Positions 16,728-25,406 of a stretch of 64,000 nucleotides of DNA are shown here, piece by piece (position 1 is the first letter of the stretch; every line of letters starts with the position of its first letter). Origin of the DNA: Lachnospiraceae bacterium (GTDB lineage: Bacteria > Bacillota > Clostridia > Lachnospirales > Lachnospiraceae); assembly GCA_017622875.1 (NCBI GenBank), contig JAGAQG010000052.1:1-64000 (forward strand), given 5' to 3'. The translations under genes and the position numbers were made by a program. The notes under the pieces are model-generated. The model did no database searches and had not been told where the DNA came from. It saw nothing but the letters and a program-made list of their open reading frames with translations.

Positions 16728-17219
16728 ATGGAATATCAGAGCTTAAAACATACCTTTGATCCGGTATTTAATGCAGATTCAAAAATTTTAATTCTGGGAA
16801 GCTTTCCATCTGTAAAATCAAGGGAGAACAATTTTTTCTATGGTCATCCGCAGAACCGTTTCTGGAAGGTGATGGCAAATGTCTTGGACTGGGAAGTCCC
16901 TTCGACCATCGAAGAGAAAAAGACAATGCTTTTATCCAATCATGTAGCAGTTTGGGATGTGATTGCAAGCTGCAGCATTCAAGGCTCCAGTGATACCTCT
17001 ATCAAAGATGTGGTGGTAAATGATTTTTCCAAAATATTAGAAAATTCAAAAGTAGAACGTATCTATGTAAATGGTGGGAAAGCTTATGAGTTGTATCATA
17101 AATATGCAGAAAAAGTGACCGGAATCAAAGCTGTAAAGCTTCCGTCTACAAGTCCTGCAAATGCGGCATGGAGTTTGGAAAAGCTCACTAAGATATGGAA
17201 AGAGACCATAGAATATTAA
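16728..17219 (+). CDS. DNA-deoxyinosine glycosylase, uracil-DNA glycosylase superfamily (family 6-like)
   Basis: 163 residues with motif 1 LILGSFPSVKSRENNFFYGH then PQNRFWKVM, and motif 2 near LPSTSPANAAWS. This matches the hypoxanthine-DNA glycosylase (family 6) group, which removes deaminated adenine from DNA. In motif 1 the Asn found in several of these enzymes is Ser (GSFPS), as in SMUG/family 6-like members. It starts 12 bases after acyP with AAGGAG upstream. Confidence 0.83.
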   Translation: MEYQSLKHTFDPVFNADSKILILGSFPSVKSRENNFFYGHPQNRFWKVMANVLDWEVPSTIEEKKTMLLSNHVAVWDVIASCSIQGSSDTSIKDVVVNDFSKILENSKVERIYVNGGKAYELYHKYAEKVTGIKAVKLPSTSPANAAWSLEKLTKIWKETIEY

Positions 17220-17250
17220 AGGAAAATGATAAAATCAGGAGTGATGAGAT

Positions 17251-18120
17251 TTGATAAAAGTAATAGCCAGTGATATGGATGGAACCTTGGTAAGAAATGA
17301 CCACAGAATCAGTGAAAGAACGATTAATGCGATCAAGGATGCGCAAAAGGCAGGGATCCGATTCATGATTTCTACAGGCAGAAGTTTTGAACAGGCTCTG
17401 CAGACGATGGAGGCTACAGGGATTACCTGTGATTATATCGTTAACAGTGGTGCAGAGATTCGAAATCCGCAGAAAGAAATCTTACAGAGCGGCTGTATGG
17501 ATAGGAAAGACATCAGAGATGTCTATGATGTGTTCAAGGAATATGATCTTCTCTGTATGTTTGTAGGAGAAAATATGGACTACTGCATTGGAAGCAAAGA
17601 AGAAAAAGAGCAGCGGTTAATCCAGCATATTTATACTTTCAATCAGAATATGACAGAAGCAGAAATCAGGGAAACGGAGTTTTTCCACTCTATGATGGAT
17701 AAGACAAGAGCATTTTCAAGCTTTGATGAAATGGAAGCATCCGGAGTAAAGATCATTAAGATGTTTGCAATGTCCAATGATCTGGAAATGCTGCGGGAAA
17801 TCGATGAAAGACTCCAGAAAAATTCAAATCTTGCGGTGGCCTCTTCCTTTGAAAATAATCTGGAAATTACAGATGTAAAAGCACAAAAGGGAATTGCACT
17901 AAAGGCATACATTGAATCTCTTGGTTATACAATGGATGAAGTCATGGTCTTTGGAGACAGTATGAATGACTACTCTATGCTTTCCATGGACTTTGGCGCA
18001 ACGATTGCTATGGAAAATGGTGCCAAACGAGCAAAGGAAGCAGCAAAATACGTTACCAGATCGAATGAAGAAGATGGTGTGGCATATGTCATCGAGGAGC
18101 TTTTAAAGAGCATGCAATAA
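17251..18120 (+). CDS. Cof-type HAD-IIB phosphatase
   Basis: 289 residues, TTG start at 17251 supported by AGGAG (17237-17241). HAD motif I is ASDMDGTLV (nucleophile Asp 8), motif II ISTGRS, motif III the lysine in DVKAQKG, and motif IV VFGDSMNDYSML. The type IIB (Cof) cap lies between motifs II and III. These are cytosolic Mg-dependent phosphatases acting on sugar phosphates, flavin mononucleotide or phosphorylated vitamins; the substrate is unknown. A second Cof protein is encoded at 23346. Confidence 0.88.
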   Translation: MIKVIASDMDGTLVRNDHRISERTINAIKDAQKAGIRFMISTGRSFEQALQTMEATGITCDYIVNSGAEIRNPQKEILQSGCMDRKDIRDVYDVFKEYDLLCMFVGENMDYCIGSKEEKEQRLIQHIYTFNQNMTEAEIRETEFFHSMMDKTRAFSSFDEMEASGVKIIKMFAMSNDLEMLREIDERLQKNSNLAVASSFENNLEITDVKAQKGIALKAYIESLGYTMDEVMVFGDSMNDYSMLSMDFGATIAMENGAKRAKEAAKYVTRSNEEDGVAYVIEELLKSMQ

Positions 18121-18142
18121 ATCACATTGCCCGCTCTTTTTT
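18107..18142 (+). terminator. Intrinsic terminator at the end of the Cof gene
   Basis: AGAGC (18107-18111) pairs with GCTCT (18133-18137), and inner GCAAT (18114-18118) with ATTGC (18126-18130), followed by six T. The 5' arm lies inside the last codons of the Cof gene. Confidence 0.75.
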
Positions 18143-18166
18143 GTGTCAAATTTACATAGAATTTTC

Positions 18167-18195
18167 ATGACAAAAGGAAGTAATTGGACTATAAT
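18167..18195 (+). promoter_or_regulatory. Promoter of the ppx-ppk operon
   Basis: ATGACA (18167-18172), 17 bases, TATAAT (18190-18195); one mismatch to consensus. It follows the terminator directly and lies 39 bases before the ppx start. Confidence 0.72.
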
Positions 18196-18234
18196 TATAT
18201 GATAGTAAACTACATTTTTAAGAGGAAGCCGACC

Positions 18235-19776
18235 ATGAAAGTCACCATATTTGCAGCCATTGAAATTGCATCTTACGAAGTAAGTATGAAGATTTATGCG
18301 CTGTCACCAAAAACAATGAAAGAAATCACCTATGTTCGTCATCGTATGGAGCTTGGAAAAGATGCCTATCGCCTTGGCAAGATCAGCAATGAGCGTGTAG
18401 AAGAGCTTTGTTCTGTACTTTTGGACTTTAAACGTATTATGAAAGAATACGGTGCTGCAGAGTATCGTGCCTGTGCCACAGCAGTTATCCGTGAACTGGA
18501 AAGCAGTTCCCTGATTCTGGACCGTATTTTTGTAAAAACTGGTGTTCAAATAGAAATTTTAAGCAATTCAGAATCCAGATTTTTAGGCTATAAATCAATT
18601 GCGTCTCAGGAAAAGGACTTTGACAAGATCATTCAGAAAGGAACAGCTATCATCGATGTGGGCGGAGAGAGTGTTCAGATTTCCCTGTTTGATAAAGATA
18701 CGCTGGTTTCTACACAGAACATTCACATTGGTACGAATCGCTTGAAAGAGCGTCTGAGTAATGTTTATGAGCAGAGCAGTCATTTCGCGGAAGTAGTTGA
18801 GGAAATCGCAAACAATGCGTTAAAAACTTACAGAAAATTATACTTAAAAGACAGAAAGATTGAAAATATTATCCTGATCGGTGATTACAGTCCATATATC
18901 TCCCGTTATATTAATGCAGCACAGACAGAAAGCCATGCTATGAGTGCGGAAGAATACAATGCGTTCTATAAAGAAATGCTGAGTAAAAATCCACAGGAAA
19001 TGTTAAATGTGCTTGGAATTCCAGCGGAAAGTGAAGCATTAATCTTAACAACGCTAGTGGTATACCGAAAGCTGATCGAGGAAACTGAAGCAAAGGATAT
19101 CTGGATGCCATCCTTAAATCTTTGTGATGGTCTGACTTATGATTATGCGGAGAAAAGCAAGATTTTAAGATCTGCCCATGATTTTGAGAACGATATTATT
19201 GTTTCCGCAAAAAATATGGGAAAACGTTATCAGAGCAACAAAAATCATGTCAATGTAATGACAACACTGGCTCTGACTATTTTTGATAAGACAAAATCTC
19301 TTCACGGAATGCAAAAGAGAGACCGTTTGCTGCTGCAGATTGCAGTTTTGCTGCATGACTGTGGAAAATTTATCAGTATGTCTCATTCGGCAGAGTGTTC
19401 CTATAATATTATTATGGCATCGGAAATTATCGGACTTTCTCATATAGAACGTGAAATTGTAGCGAATATTGTAAAATACAATTCCATGGATATTATCTCC
19501 TACGAGAAGTTTGCGGAAGGAAGCTCTTTGAACCGTGATCAGTATATGAAAGTGTGTAAGCTGGCAGCAATCCTTCGGATTTCCAATGCTATGGACCGAA
19601 GCCATAAGCAGAAGATTCAGGAAATCCGGGTGAATCTGAAAGATACCAAGATGATCCTGACCGTAGATACCTTAGAGGACATTACTCTGGAGCAGGGACT
19701 CCTTCGTGAAAAGGCAGAATTTTTCGAAGATGTTTTCGGAGTCACACCGGTACTTCGCCGTAAGAAAACAATGTAG
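18235..19776 (+). CDS. ppx: Ppx/GppA-type exopolyphosphatase with C-terminal HD domain
   Basis: 513 residues from ATG 18235 with AGAGGAAG upstream; the longer TTG frame begins over the -10 element and is rejected. The actin-like ASKHA domain shows IFAAIEIASYEVSMKIY (phosphate loop), RACATAVIRE, and IIDVGGESVQISLF (second phosphate loop). The C-terminal part has an HD fold (LLQIAVLLHDCGKFISMSHS). Such enzymes release phosphate from polyphosphate ends or hydrolyse pppGpp. Next to ppk, the former is more likely. In the first loop the usual IDxGS reads IEIAS, a deviation worth noting. Confidence 0.88.
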   Translation: MKVTIFAAIEIASYEVSMKIYALSPKTMKEITYVRHRMELGKDAYRLGKISNERVEELCSVLLDFKRIMKEYGAAEYRACATAVIRELESSSLILDRIFVKTGVQIEILSNSESRFLGYKSIASQEKDFDKIIQKGTAIIDVGGESVQISLFDKDTLVSTQNIHIGTNRLKERLSNVYEQSSHFAEVVEEIANNALKTYRKLYLKDRKIENIILIGDYSPYISRYINAAQTESHAMSAEEYNAFYKEMLSKNPQEMLNVLGIPAESEALILTTLVVYRKLIEETEAKDIWMPSLNLCDGLTYDYAEKSKILRSAHDFENDIIVSAKNMGKRYQSNKNHVNVMTTLALTIFDKTKSLHGMQKRDRLLLQIAVLLHDCGKFISMSHSAECSYNIIMASEIIGLSHIEREIVANIVKYNSMDIISYEKFAEGSSLNRDQYMKVCKLAAILRISNAMDRSHKQKIQEIRVNLKDTKMILTVDTLEDITLEQGLLREKAEFFEDVFGVTPVLRRKKTM

Positions 19777-19787
19777 TGGAGGGCAGC

Positions 19788-21917
19788 ATGGAAAAAACAG
19801 AAATCTATAAACCGGAACATTATGAAAATCGAGAGCTTAGCTGGCTGAAATTTAATGAGCGTATTTTAGGCGAAGCCAGAGATAAAGAAAATTTATTATT
19901 TGAACGACTGAAATTTTTGAGTATCACAGCGTCAAATCTAGATGAATTTTTCATGGTGCGTGTAGCGTCTTTAAAAGATCTGGTTCATGCAGATTACACA
20001 AAAAAGGATATCGCCGGACTTTCCGCAAAGGAACAGCTGGCAAAGATCAATGTGGCAACGCATGAAATGATAAACCGCCAGTATTCTACTTATAACCGTT
20101 CTTTGCTCCCACAGTTGGCAGAAAATGGTCTGAAGGTAATTTCCCACCATGAAGATTTGGATGAAGAGCAGAAGAAATTTGTAGATCATTATTTTGAAGA
20201 AAATGTATATCCGGTACTAACTCCGATGGCAGTGGATTCCTCCAGACCATTCCCATTGATCCGCAATAAGTCACTGAATATCGGTGCATTATTAAAGAAA
20301 AAGAATGAGAAAAAGGCAGAGGAAGAATTTGCCACAGTTCAGGTTCCGGCAGTGCTCCCGCGAATTGTGCGGCTTCCAAATGACAAAGATGGAAATGTGC
20401 AGGTAATTCTGCTTGAGCAGATCATTGAGAGAAATATTAATGAATTGTTCTTAAGCTATGACGTAGTTTGTGCTCATCCTTACCGTATTATGAGAAATGC
20501 GGACTTAACGATTGAAGAGGATGAAGCGGAGGATTTATTAAAGGAGATTCAAAAGCAGATCAAAAAACGTCAGTGGGGCGAAGCAATTCGTCTGGAAGTG
20601 GAAGATGGAATGGAAGCTTCCCTTTTAAAAATATTGAAAAAAGAGCTGCATATTAAATCTGATGACATTTATGAAATCAATGGGCCATTAGACCTGACAT
20701 TCTTAATGAAAATGTATGGCATGGAAGGCTTCGATGCTTTGCGTGCGCCAAAACATATCCCGGCGGCAGTGCCAAGATTACATGGAGATTATAATATTTT
20801 TGACGAAATCGCGCGGGGAGACATTTTACTTCATCATCCGTACCAGTCTTTTGATCCAGTGGTGAAACTGATTCAGAAAGCGGCAGCGGACCCACAGGTA
20901 CTGGCAATCAAACAGACTTTATATCGTGTCAGTGGTAATTCTCCAATTATTGCAGCACTTGCACAGGCAGCAGAAAATGGAAAACAGGTTTCTGTACTGG
21001 TAGAATTAAAGGCACGTTTTGATGAAGAAAATAACATCGTATGGGCAAAGATGCTTGAAAAAGCAGGCTGTCACGTAATTTATGGTCTGGTGGGATTAAA
21101 AACTCACAGTAAAATTACACTGGTGGTTCGTTTAGAGGAAGAAGGAATCCGAAGATATGTACATCTTGGAACTGGTAACTACAATGACGCAACTGCCAAA
21201 TTATATACAGATATCGGACTTCTGACCTGCTCTCAGAGTATTGGAGAGGATGCCACAGCAGTTTTCAATATGCTCTCCGGATATTCAGAACCATTGCATT
21301 GGAACAAATTATCTCTGGCGCCGCTTTGGCTTCGGGATAAATTCCTGGAACTTATTGCAAGAGAGCGCGACAATGCACTGGCTGGTAAAGAAGCAAAAAT
21401 TGTTGCGAAGATGAATTCTCTTTGCGATAAGGATATTATTGATGCACTTTATGATGCGAGTCAGGCTGGTGTGAAGATAGAGCTGATCGTTCGTGGTATC
21501 TGTTGTCTTAGAACAGGAATTCCGGGTGTCAGTGAAAATATCACGGTTCGCTCCATTGTAGGTACATTTTTAGAGCATAGCCGCATTTACTATTTCTGGA
21601 ATGACGGAAAAGAAGAGGTGTATTGTGCGAGTGCGGACTGGATGCCTAGAAATCTGGACAGACGTGTGGAAATCCTCTTCCCAATCGATCACGACAGCTT
21701 AAAGGAACGAATCATTGATATGTTAAAGATCCTGCTGGCAGATAATATGAAGGCACAGATCATGCAGTCGGATGGTACCTATGAGCGTATTGACCGTCGT
21801 GGAAAAGTACTCTTATGTGCACAGGATTACTTTACAGAAGAAGCTAAGACATTTTTGGAAAAGGCAGAAAAAAAGGACGAAAACTCAAGAGTTTTCATCC
21901 CTGCGGAGCCTCAATAG
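19788..21917 (+). CDS. ppk: Polyphosphate kinase 1
   Basis: 709 residues, the normal size for PPK1, from ATG 19788 (GGAGGG upstream). N-terminal: RELSWLKFNERILGEA, then SITASNLDEFFMVR. Catalytic half: YQSFDPVVKLIQKAA, the autophosphorylated His in GLKTHSKITLVVR, and HLGTGNYNDATAKLYTD. It polymerises ATP gamma-phosphate into polyphosphate at the membrane face. It lies 11 bases after ppx, so synthesis and breakdown are co-transcribed. The last 33 bases overlap the end of the convergent germination gene. Confidence 0.96.
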   Translation: MEKTEIYKPEHYENRELSWLKFNERILGEARDKENLLFERLKFLSITASNLDEFFMVRVASLKDLVHADYTKKDIAGLSAKEQLAKINVATHEMINRQYSTYNRSLLPQLAENGLKVISHHEDLDEEQKKFVDHYFEENVYPVLTPMAVDSSRPFPLIRNKSLNIGALLKKKNEKKAEEEFATVQVPAVLPRIVRLPNDKDGNVQVILLEQIIERNINELFLSYDVVCAHPYRIMRNADLTIEEDEAEDLLKEIQKQIKKRQWGEAIRLEVEDGMEASLLKILKKELHIKSDDIYEINGPLDLTFLMKMYGMEGFDALRAPKHIPAAVPRLHGDYNIFDEIARGDILLHHPYQSFDPVVKLIQKAAADPQVLAIKQTLYRVSGNSPIIAALAQAAENGKQVSVLVELKARFDEENNIVWAKMLEKAGCHVIYGLVGLKTHSKITLVVRLEEEGIRRYVHLGTGNYNDATAKLYTDIGLLTCSQSIGEDATAVFNMLSGYSEPLHWNKLSLAPLWLRDKFLELIARERDNALAGKEAKIVAKMNSLCDKDIIDALYDASQAGVKIELIVRGICCLRTGIPGVSENITVRSIVGTFLEHSRIYYFWNDGKEEVYCASADWMPRNLDRRVEILFPIDHDSLKERIIDMLKILLADNMKAQIMQSDGTYERIDRRGKVLLCAQDYFTEEAKTFLEKAEKKDENSRVFIPAEPQ
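21866..21896 (-). terminator. Minus-strand terminator inside the end of ppk
   Basis: GAAAACT (21879-21885) and AGTTTTC (21890-21896) form a 7-pair stem; read on the minus strand it is followed by GTCC and a run of T (the A-run at 21868-21874). It would end the germination gene transcript and lies wholly within the ppk coding sequence. Confidence 0.55.
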
Positions 21918-23294
21918 CTGACGTTTTAGCACCTTCCAGTCAAATGGAATGAGTGGATAGAGATAGCGTCTGCGGCCGTCGATGGTATGGTTGGTAAGCA
22001 GTGCGATAATTAGACAGAATGTGCCTGCAATCAGTCCCCAGATACCCCAAAAGCCGGTCAGGATTAATGTGATAATACGAAAGAACTTTAATGCGTAGCC
22101 AAGCTCATAGCTTGGCTGCGTGTAGTTTGCAAGGGCAACAAAAGCCATATAGAGCATACTTTCCGCATTGAACCACCCGGAAGAAACTGCATATTCTCCA
22201 AGTGCCAGACCGGCGATGATGCTTAAAGGTGTACTTAACATGCTTGGGGTATTCACTGCAGCAAGCCTTAAACCGTCAATGGCAATCTCCAGTATTAGAA
22301 ACTGGAACATCAATGGCACATTGGTGTACTCCTGAAGTTCGATAAAAGACAGCCATTTTGGAATCCATTCCGGATACATGGTCAGCAGTAGAAATACAGG
22401 TGTGATGAAAAACGTAATTGTACTGATTAAAAAACGTGTCAGACGAAGATAAGTTCCGGTAATTGGCGGAAGATAATAGTCATCCGCTTCTTCCATGATG
22501 CCAAACAGGCTGGTAGGAAGGATGATTGCGGAAGGAGAGTTATCTACAAGGATAACAAGATTTCCTTCCATAATACTGGCAGCAGAGGTATCTGGACGTT
22601 CAGTATATTTATATTTTGGAAATGGATTGTACCATTTTCGCTCATAGAGACATTCCGCCAGACTGGTCTGATTCATATTCAGGGACTTTGCTTCCATATT
22701 TTGAAGTCTCGTACGAACATAAGTTAAAAGATTTTTGTCCACAATATCATTCATGTAGCAGAGTACTACATCTGTATGGGAAATGCTTCCTACAGATATC
22801 ATTTCCATGGTAAGTTTTGGGTCACGGATTCTGCGGCGGATCAGTGCAGTATTAAAAACGATTGTTTCTACAAAACCGTCCTTAGATCCTCTGAGGACTT
22901 TTTCTTTTTCCGGCTGGTCCACGCTTCTGGCAGGATAGGTACGCACATCCATACAGATAGCAGCATCATAACCGTCAATTAAAAGGGCTGTCATACCCGA
23001 AAGAATGCTGGTAATCGTCTGCTCAAGATGAATACTAAGGTCGACTTCAATATAGGGAAGCTGTTCTGTAGAAAAATCAGAGGCATTTTCCGGCATATCT
23101 TCGGGCTTGATCGTATAAAATCCGGATAAGAGCTTCTGCATGGTCTCATCCTTTGTAAGACCGTCAACAAAAAAGAAACAGGCAGAGCGACTGCCTACTG
23201 TGGTATCTTTACAGATTAAGTCAAAGCTTTCTTCTATTCGAAGTGCCTGCTTTAAATCTTTTTTATTTTGCTGGTAATCACTTGAAAATGTCAT
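21885..23294 (-). CDS. GerA/SpoVAF-family spore germination protein
   Basis: 469 residues, minus strand, ATG preceded by GGGAGG. The soluble N-terminal half includes RGSKDGFVETIVFN, a GerA-family hallmark. TERPDTSAASIMEGNLVILV, then DNSPSAIILPTSLF, is shared with SpoVAF. The C-terminal half has about five membrane segments (for example FLISTITFFITPVFLLLTMY and IITLILTGFWGIWGLIAG). It belongs in the inner spore membrane, in nutrient or DPA-channel germination. No gerB, gerC or spoVA genes are adjacent, so it is an orphan A subunit; this points to an endospore-forming lineage. It converges on ppk with a 33-base overlap. Confidence 0.85.
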   Translation of the reverse strand: MTFSSDYQQNKKDLKQALRIEESFDLICKDTTVGSRSACFFFVDGLTKDETMQKLLSGFYTIKPEDMPENASDFSTEQLPYIEVDLSIHLEQTITSILSGMTALLIDGYDAAICMDVRTYPARSVDQPEKEKVLRGSKDGFVETIVFNTALIRRRIRDPKLTMEMISVGSISHTDVVLCYMNDIVDKNLLTYVRTRLQNMEAKSLNMNQTSLAECLYERKWYNPFPKYKYTERPDTSAASIMEGNLVILVDNSPSAIILPTSLFGIMEEADDYYLPPITGTYLRLTRFLISTITFFITPVFLLLTMYPEWIPKWLSFIELQEYTNVPLMFQFLILEIAIDGLRLAAVNTPSMLSTPLSIIAGLALGEYAVSSGWFNAESMLYMAFVALANYTQPSYELGYALKFFRIITLILTGFWGIWGLIAGTFCLIIALLTNHTIDGRRRYLYPLIPFDWKVLKRQLLRLRRDENS

Positions 23295-23345
23295 GAAACC
23301 TCCCTATAATGAATTCAGAAATGCAAAAATAATATTGGTGAAAGT

Positions 23346-24191
23346 ATGTACAAAAAGAATAAAAACTATACAAAAATGATTTTTCTGGATCTGGATGGGA
23401 CTTTGTTGGATGATCATAAGAATCTTCCAAAAGAAAACAGAGAAGCGATCGATGCGGCACTGGCACAGGGACATAAAGTATTGATCTGTACAGGCAGACC
23501 ACTTAGCAGTGCGATTAAATTACTGCCAGTGTTTGGTTTGGACAAGCCGGGATGTTATGCGATTACGTTCAATGGCGGCCTTATCTATGACGCTGGAGCG
23601 AAAAAGGCAATTTACAAGATTACTTTACCTCTCGATCAGGTGAAATATGTGTTCGATAAAGCCTACGAATACGGAGATATCCATATTCAGACTTATACGG
23701 ATGAAGGATTTATTACGGAATACGACACACCAGAGAGTCAATTCTACGAAAAATCAACACAATGTGAACGCAAGGTGGTAAAAAGTATTTTTGAAGAATT
23801 AAACGGTCAGGAACCTTGCAAGATATTAGCCATTGCTTATGGCTATAATCGCGAACACATTGAAGGGTTTAGAGAATCGCTATTAGAATATTGTGAAGGA
23901 AAAATGGACGTCTGCTTTTCCTGCTATGAATATCTGGAATTTATGCCTGCAGGGATTAACAAGGGAAATTCTATCAGATGGATGTGCGAGTACTTAAATA
24001 TTCCGCTGGAAAATACCATTGCGGTGGGAGATGCGGAAAACGATATTACAATGATAAAGACCGCAGGAATTGGTGCTGTCATGCAGAATGCAAATGATGA
24101 CATCAAGCAGTACGGTAATTATATAACGGAGAAAAACAATAACGAAGGCGGAGTCGCTGAAGTTATCAAAAAATTTATGCTGGAAGCGTAG
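23346..24191 (+). CDS. Cof-type HAD-IIB phosphatase
   Basis: 281 residues. Motif I IFLDLDGTLLDD, motif II ICTGRPLSSAI, a lysine-containing motif III (INKGNSIRWM), and motif IV AVGDAENDITMI. It is a cytosolic Mg-dependent phosphatase with unknown substrate, a distant paralogue of the one at 17251. It is divergent from the germination gene, with only 51 bases between them, and 16 bases ahead of the lactonase gene with which it is likely co-transcribed. Confidence 0.88.
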   Translation: MYKKNKNYTKMIFLDLDGTLLDDHKNLPKENREAIDAALAQGHKVLICTGRPLSSAIKLLPVFGLDKPGCYAITFNGGLIYDAGAKKAIYKITLPLDQVKYVFDKAYEYGDIHIQTYTDEGFITEYDTPESQFYEKSTQCERKVVKSIFEELNGQEPCKILAIAYGYNREHIEGFRESLLEYCEGKMDVCFSCYEYLEFMPAGINKGNSIRWMCEYLNIPLENTIAVGDAENDITMIKTAGIGAVMQNANDDIKQYGNYITEKNNNEGGVAEVIKKFMLEA

Positions 24192-24207
24192 AAAAGAGGG
24201 CAAAAGG

Positions 24208-25266
24208 ATGGCAGAAAAGAAATATGTAGCTTACGTAGGAACCTATACCCATGGAGAAAGCAAAGGGATTCACATTTATGATCTCGATGTTGAAAACGGC
24301 AGAATGACAGAAAGAAAGGTTGTACCGATTAACAACCCTTCTTATATTAAGAAATCCCATAACGGAAAATATTTGTACTCCATCGCAGATGAAGGCGTAC
24401 GTTCTTACAGAATTTTACCGGATGGAGACCTGGAAGAAATGAATTCCATGAGCATTCAGGGAATGAGAGGATGTTATTTATCAACGGATAAAGATGATAC
24501 CTATCTATTTGTAGGCGGATGGCACGATGGAAAGGTAACTGTTATGCGTCTGAATCCAGATGGAACCATCGGGGAAATGACAGATGAAATTTTTCATAAA
24601 GGAATTGGAAGTGTTGCGGAAAGAAACTTTATGCCGCATGTAAACAGTGTAAACCTTACACCGGATGGAAAATATTTGTGTGCAGTAGATTCTGGTGTTG
24701 ACCAGGTGAAGATTTACAAATTCGATCACCGAACAGGAAAGATCAAACTGGTAGACATCTTAAGATGTGAGTTGGAAAGTGCTCCAAGAACCATTAAATT
24801 CAGCCGTAATGGTAAATTCTGCTATCTGATCTGCGGATTAAAGAACTATATCAGCGTATATTCTTATGAAGATGGCGGCAGATCACCGAAATTTGAACTG
24901 ATTCAGACGGTGCCGACTTTGAATGATTACCATGCAGGAAGCAGTTCTGCGTGTGCACTGAGATTTTCAAGAGATGATAAGAAACTTTTGATTACAAATG
25001 CGGGAGACAACAGTGCGGGTATTTTCAATGTGGATAATGAGACAGGCCTGCTTGAAAAAGTATGTGTTCTTCCTGTCAGCGGCGATTATCCAAAGGCAGT
25101 AGATTTCTTCCCGGATAATCAGCATATTATGTCATTTAACCACGAAAGTAACTCCATTACGATCTTTAAAGTAGATTATGAGAAGAAGTTTTTCACAATG
25201 TGTGCCCAGCCTCTTAAGATAGAAACACCAAACTGTGTTCTGGTATCAGAAATAGAAGGAGAATAA
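24208..25266 (+). CDS. Lactonase family protein (6-phosphogluconolactonase-like beta-propeller)
   Basis: 352 residues with repeated propeller blades such as SHNGKYLYSIADEGVRSY, LTPDGKYLCAVDSGVDQVKIY and FSRDDKKLLITNAGDNSAGI. The N-terminal YVGTYTHGESKGIHIYDLD matches the YbhE/Pgl seven-bladed lactonase family. Family members hydrolyse 6-phosphogluconolactone or other lactones. Linkage to a sugar-phosphate phosphatase upstream fits a carbohydrate role, but substrate is inferred only from family. Confidence 0.83.
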   Translation: MAEKKYVAYVGTYTHGESKGIHIYDLDVENGRMTERKVVPINNPSYIKKSHNGKYLYSIADEGVRSYRILPDGDLEEMNSMSIQGMRGCYLSTDKDDTYLFVGGWHDGKVTVMRLNPDGTIGEMTDEIFHKGIGSVAERNFMPHVNSVNLTPDGKYLCAVDSGVDQVKIYKFDHRTGKIKLVDILRCELESAPRTIKFSRNGKFCYLICGLKNYISVYSYEDGGRSPKFELIQTVPTLNDYHAGSSSACALRFSRDDKKLLITNAGDNSAGIFNVDNETGLLEKVCVLPVSGDYPKAVDFFPDNQHIMSFNHESNSITIFKVDYEKKFFTMCAQPLKIETPNCVLVSEIEGE

Positions 25267-25310
25267 TTGTTTTTTTCTGTGTGCAAGACGTGAAAAATAT
25301 ACAACATGGG

Positions 25311-25339
25311 TTGAATTTTAAAATTGACAATTGTATAAT
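25311..25339 (+). promoter_or_regulatory. Promoter of pta-ackA
   Basis: TTGAAT (25311-25316), 17 bases, TATAAT (25334-25339). A small stem, GTCCG with CGGAC (25354-25369), follows in the 5' untranslated region. A TTGACA at 25324 is too close to the -10 to be used. Confidence 0.68.
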
Positions 25340-25406
25340 AATACCATAAGTCTGTCCGTGTGTTCGGACGGAAAATAAGGGATAAAAGAGAAAGGAGTCG
25401 ATAATC

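Noticed and set aside
25324-25339. TTGACA next to TATAAT before pta
   Set aside because: Only four bases separate them; the usable -35 is TTGAAT at 25311, 17 bases away.
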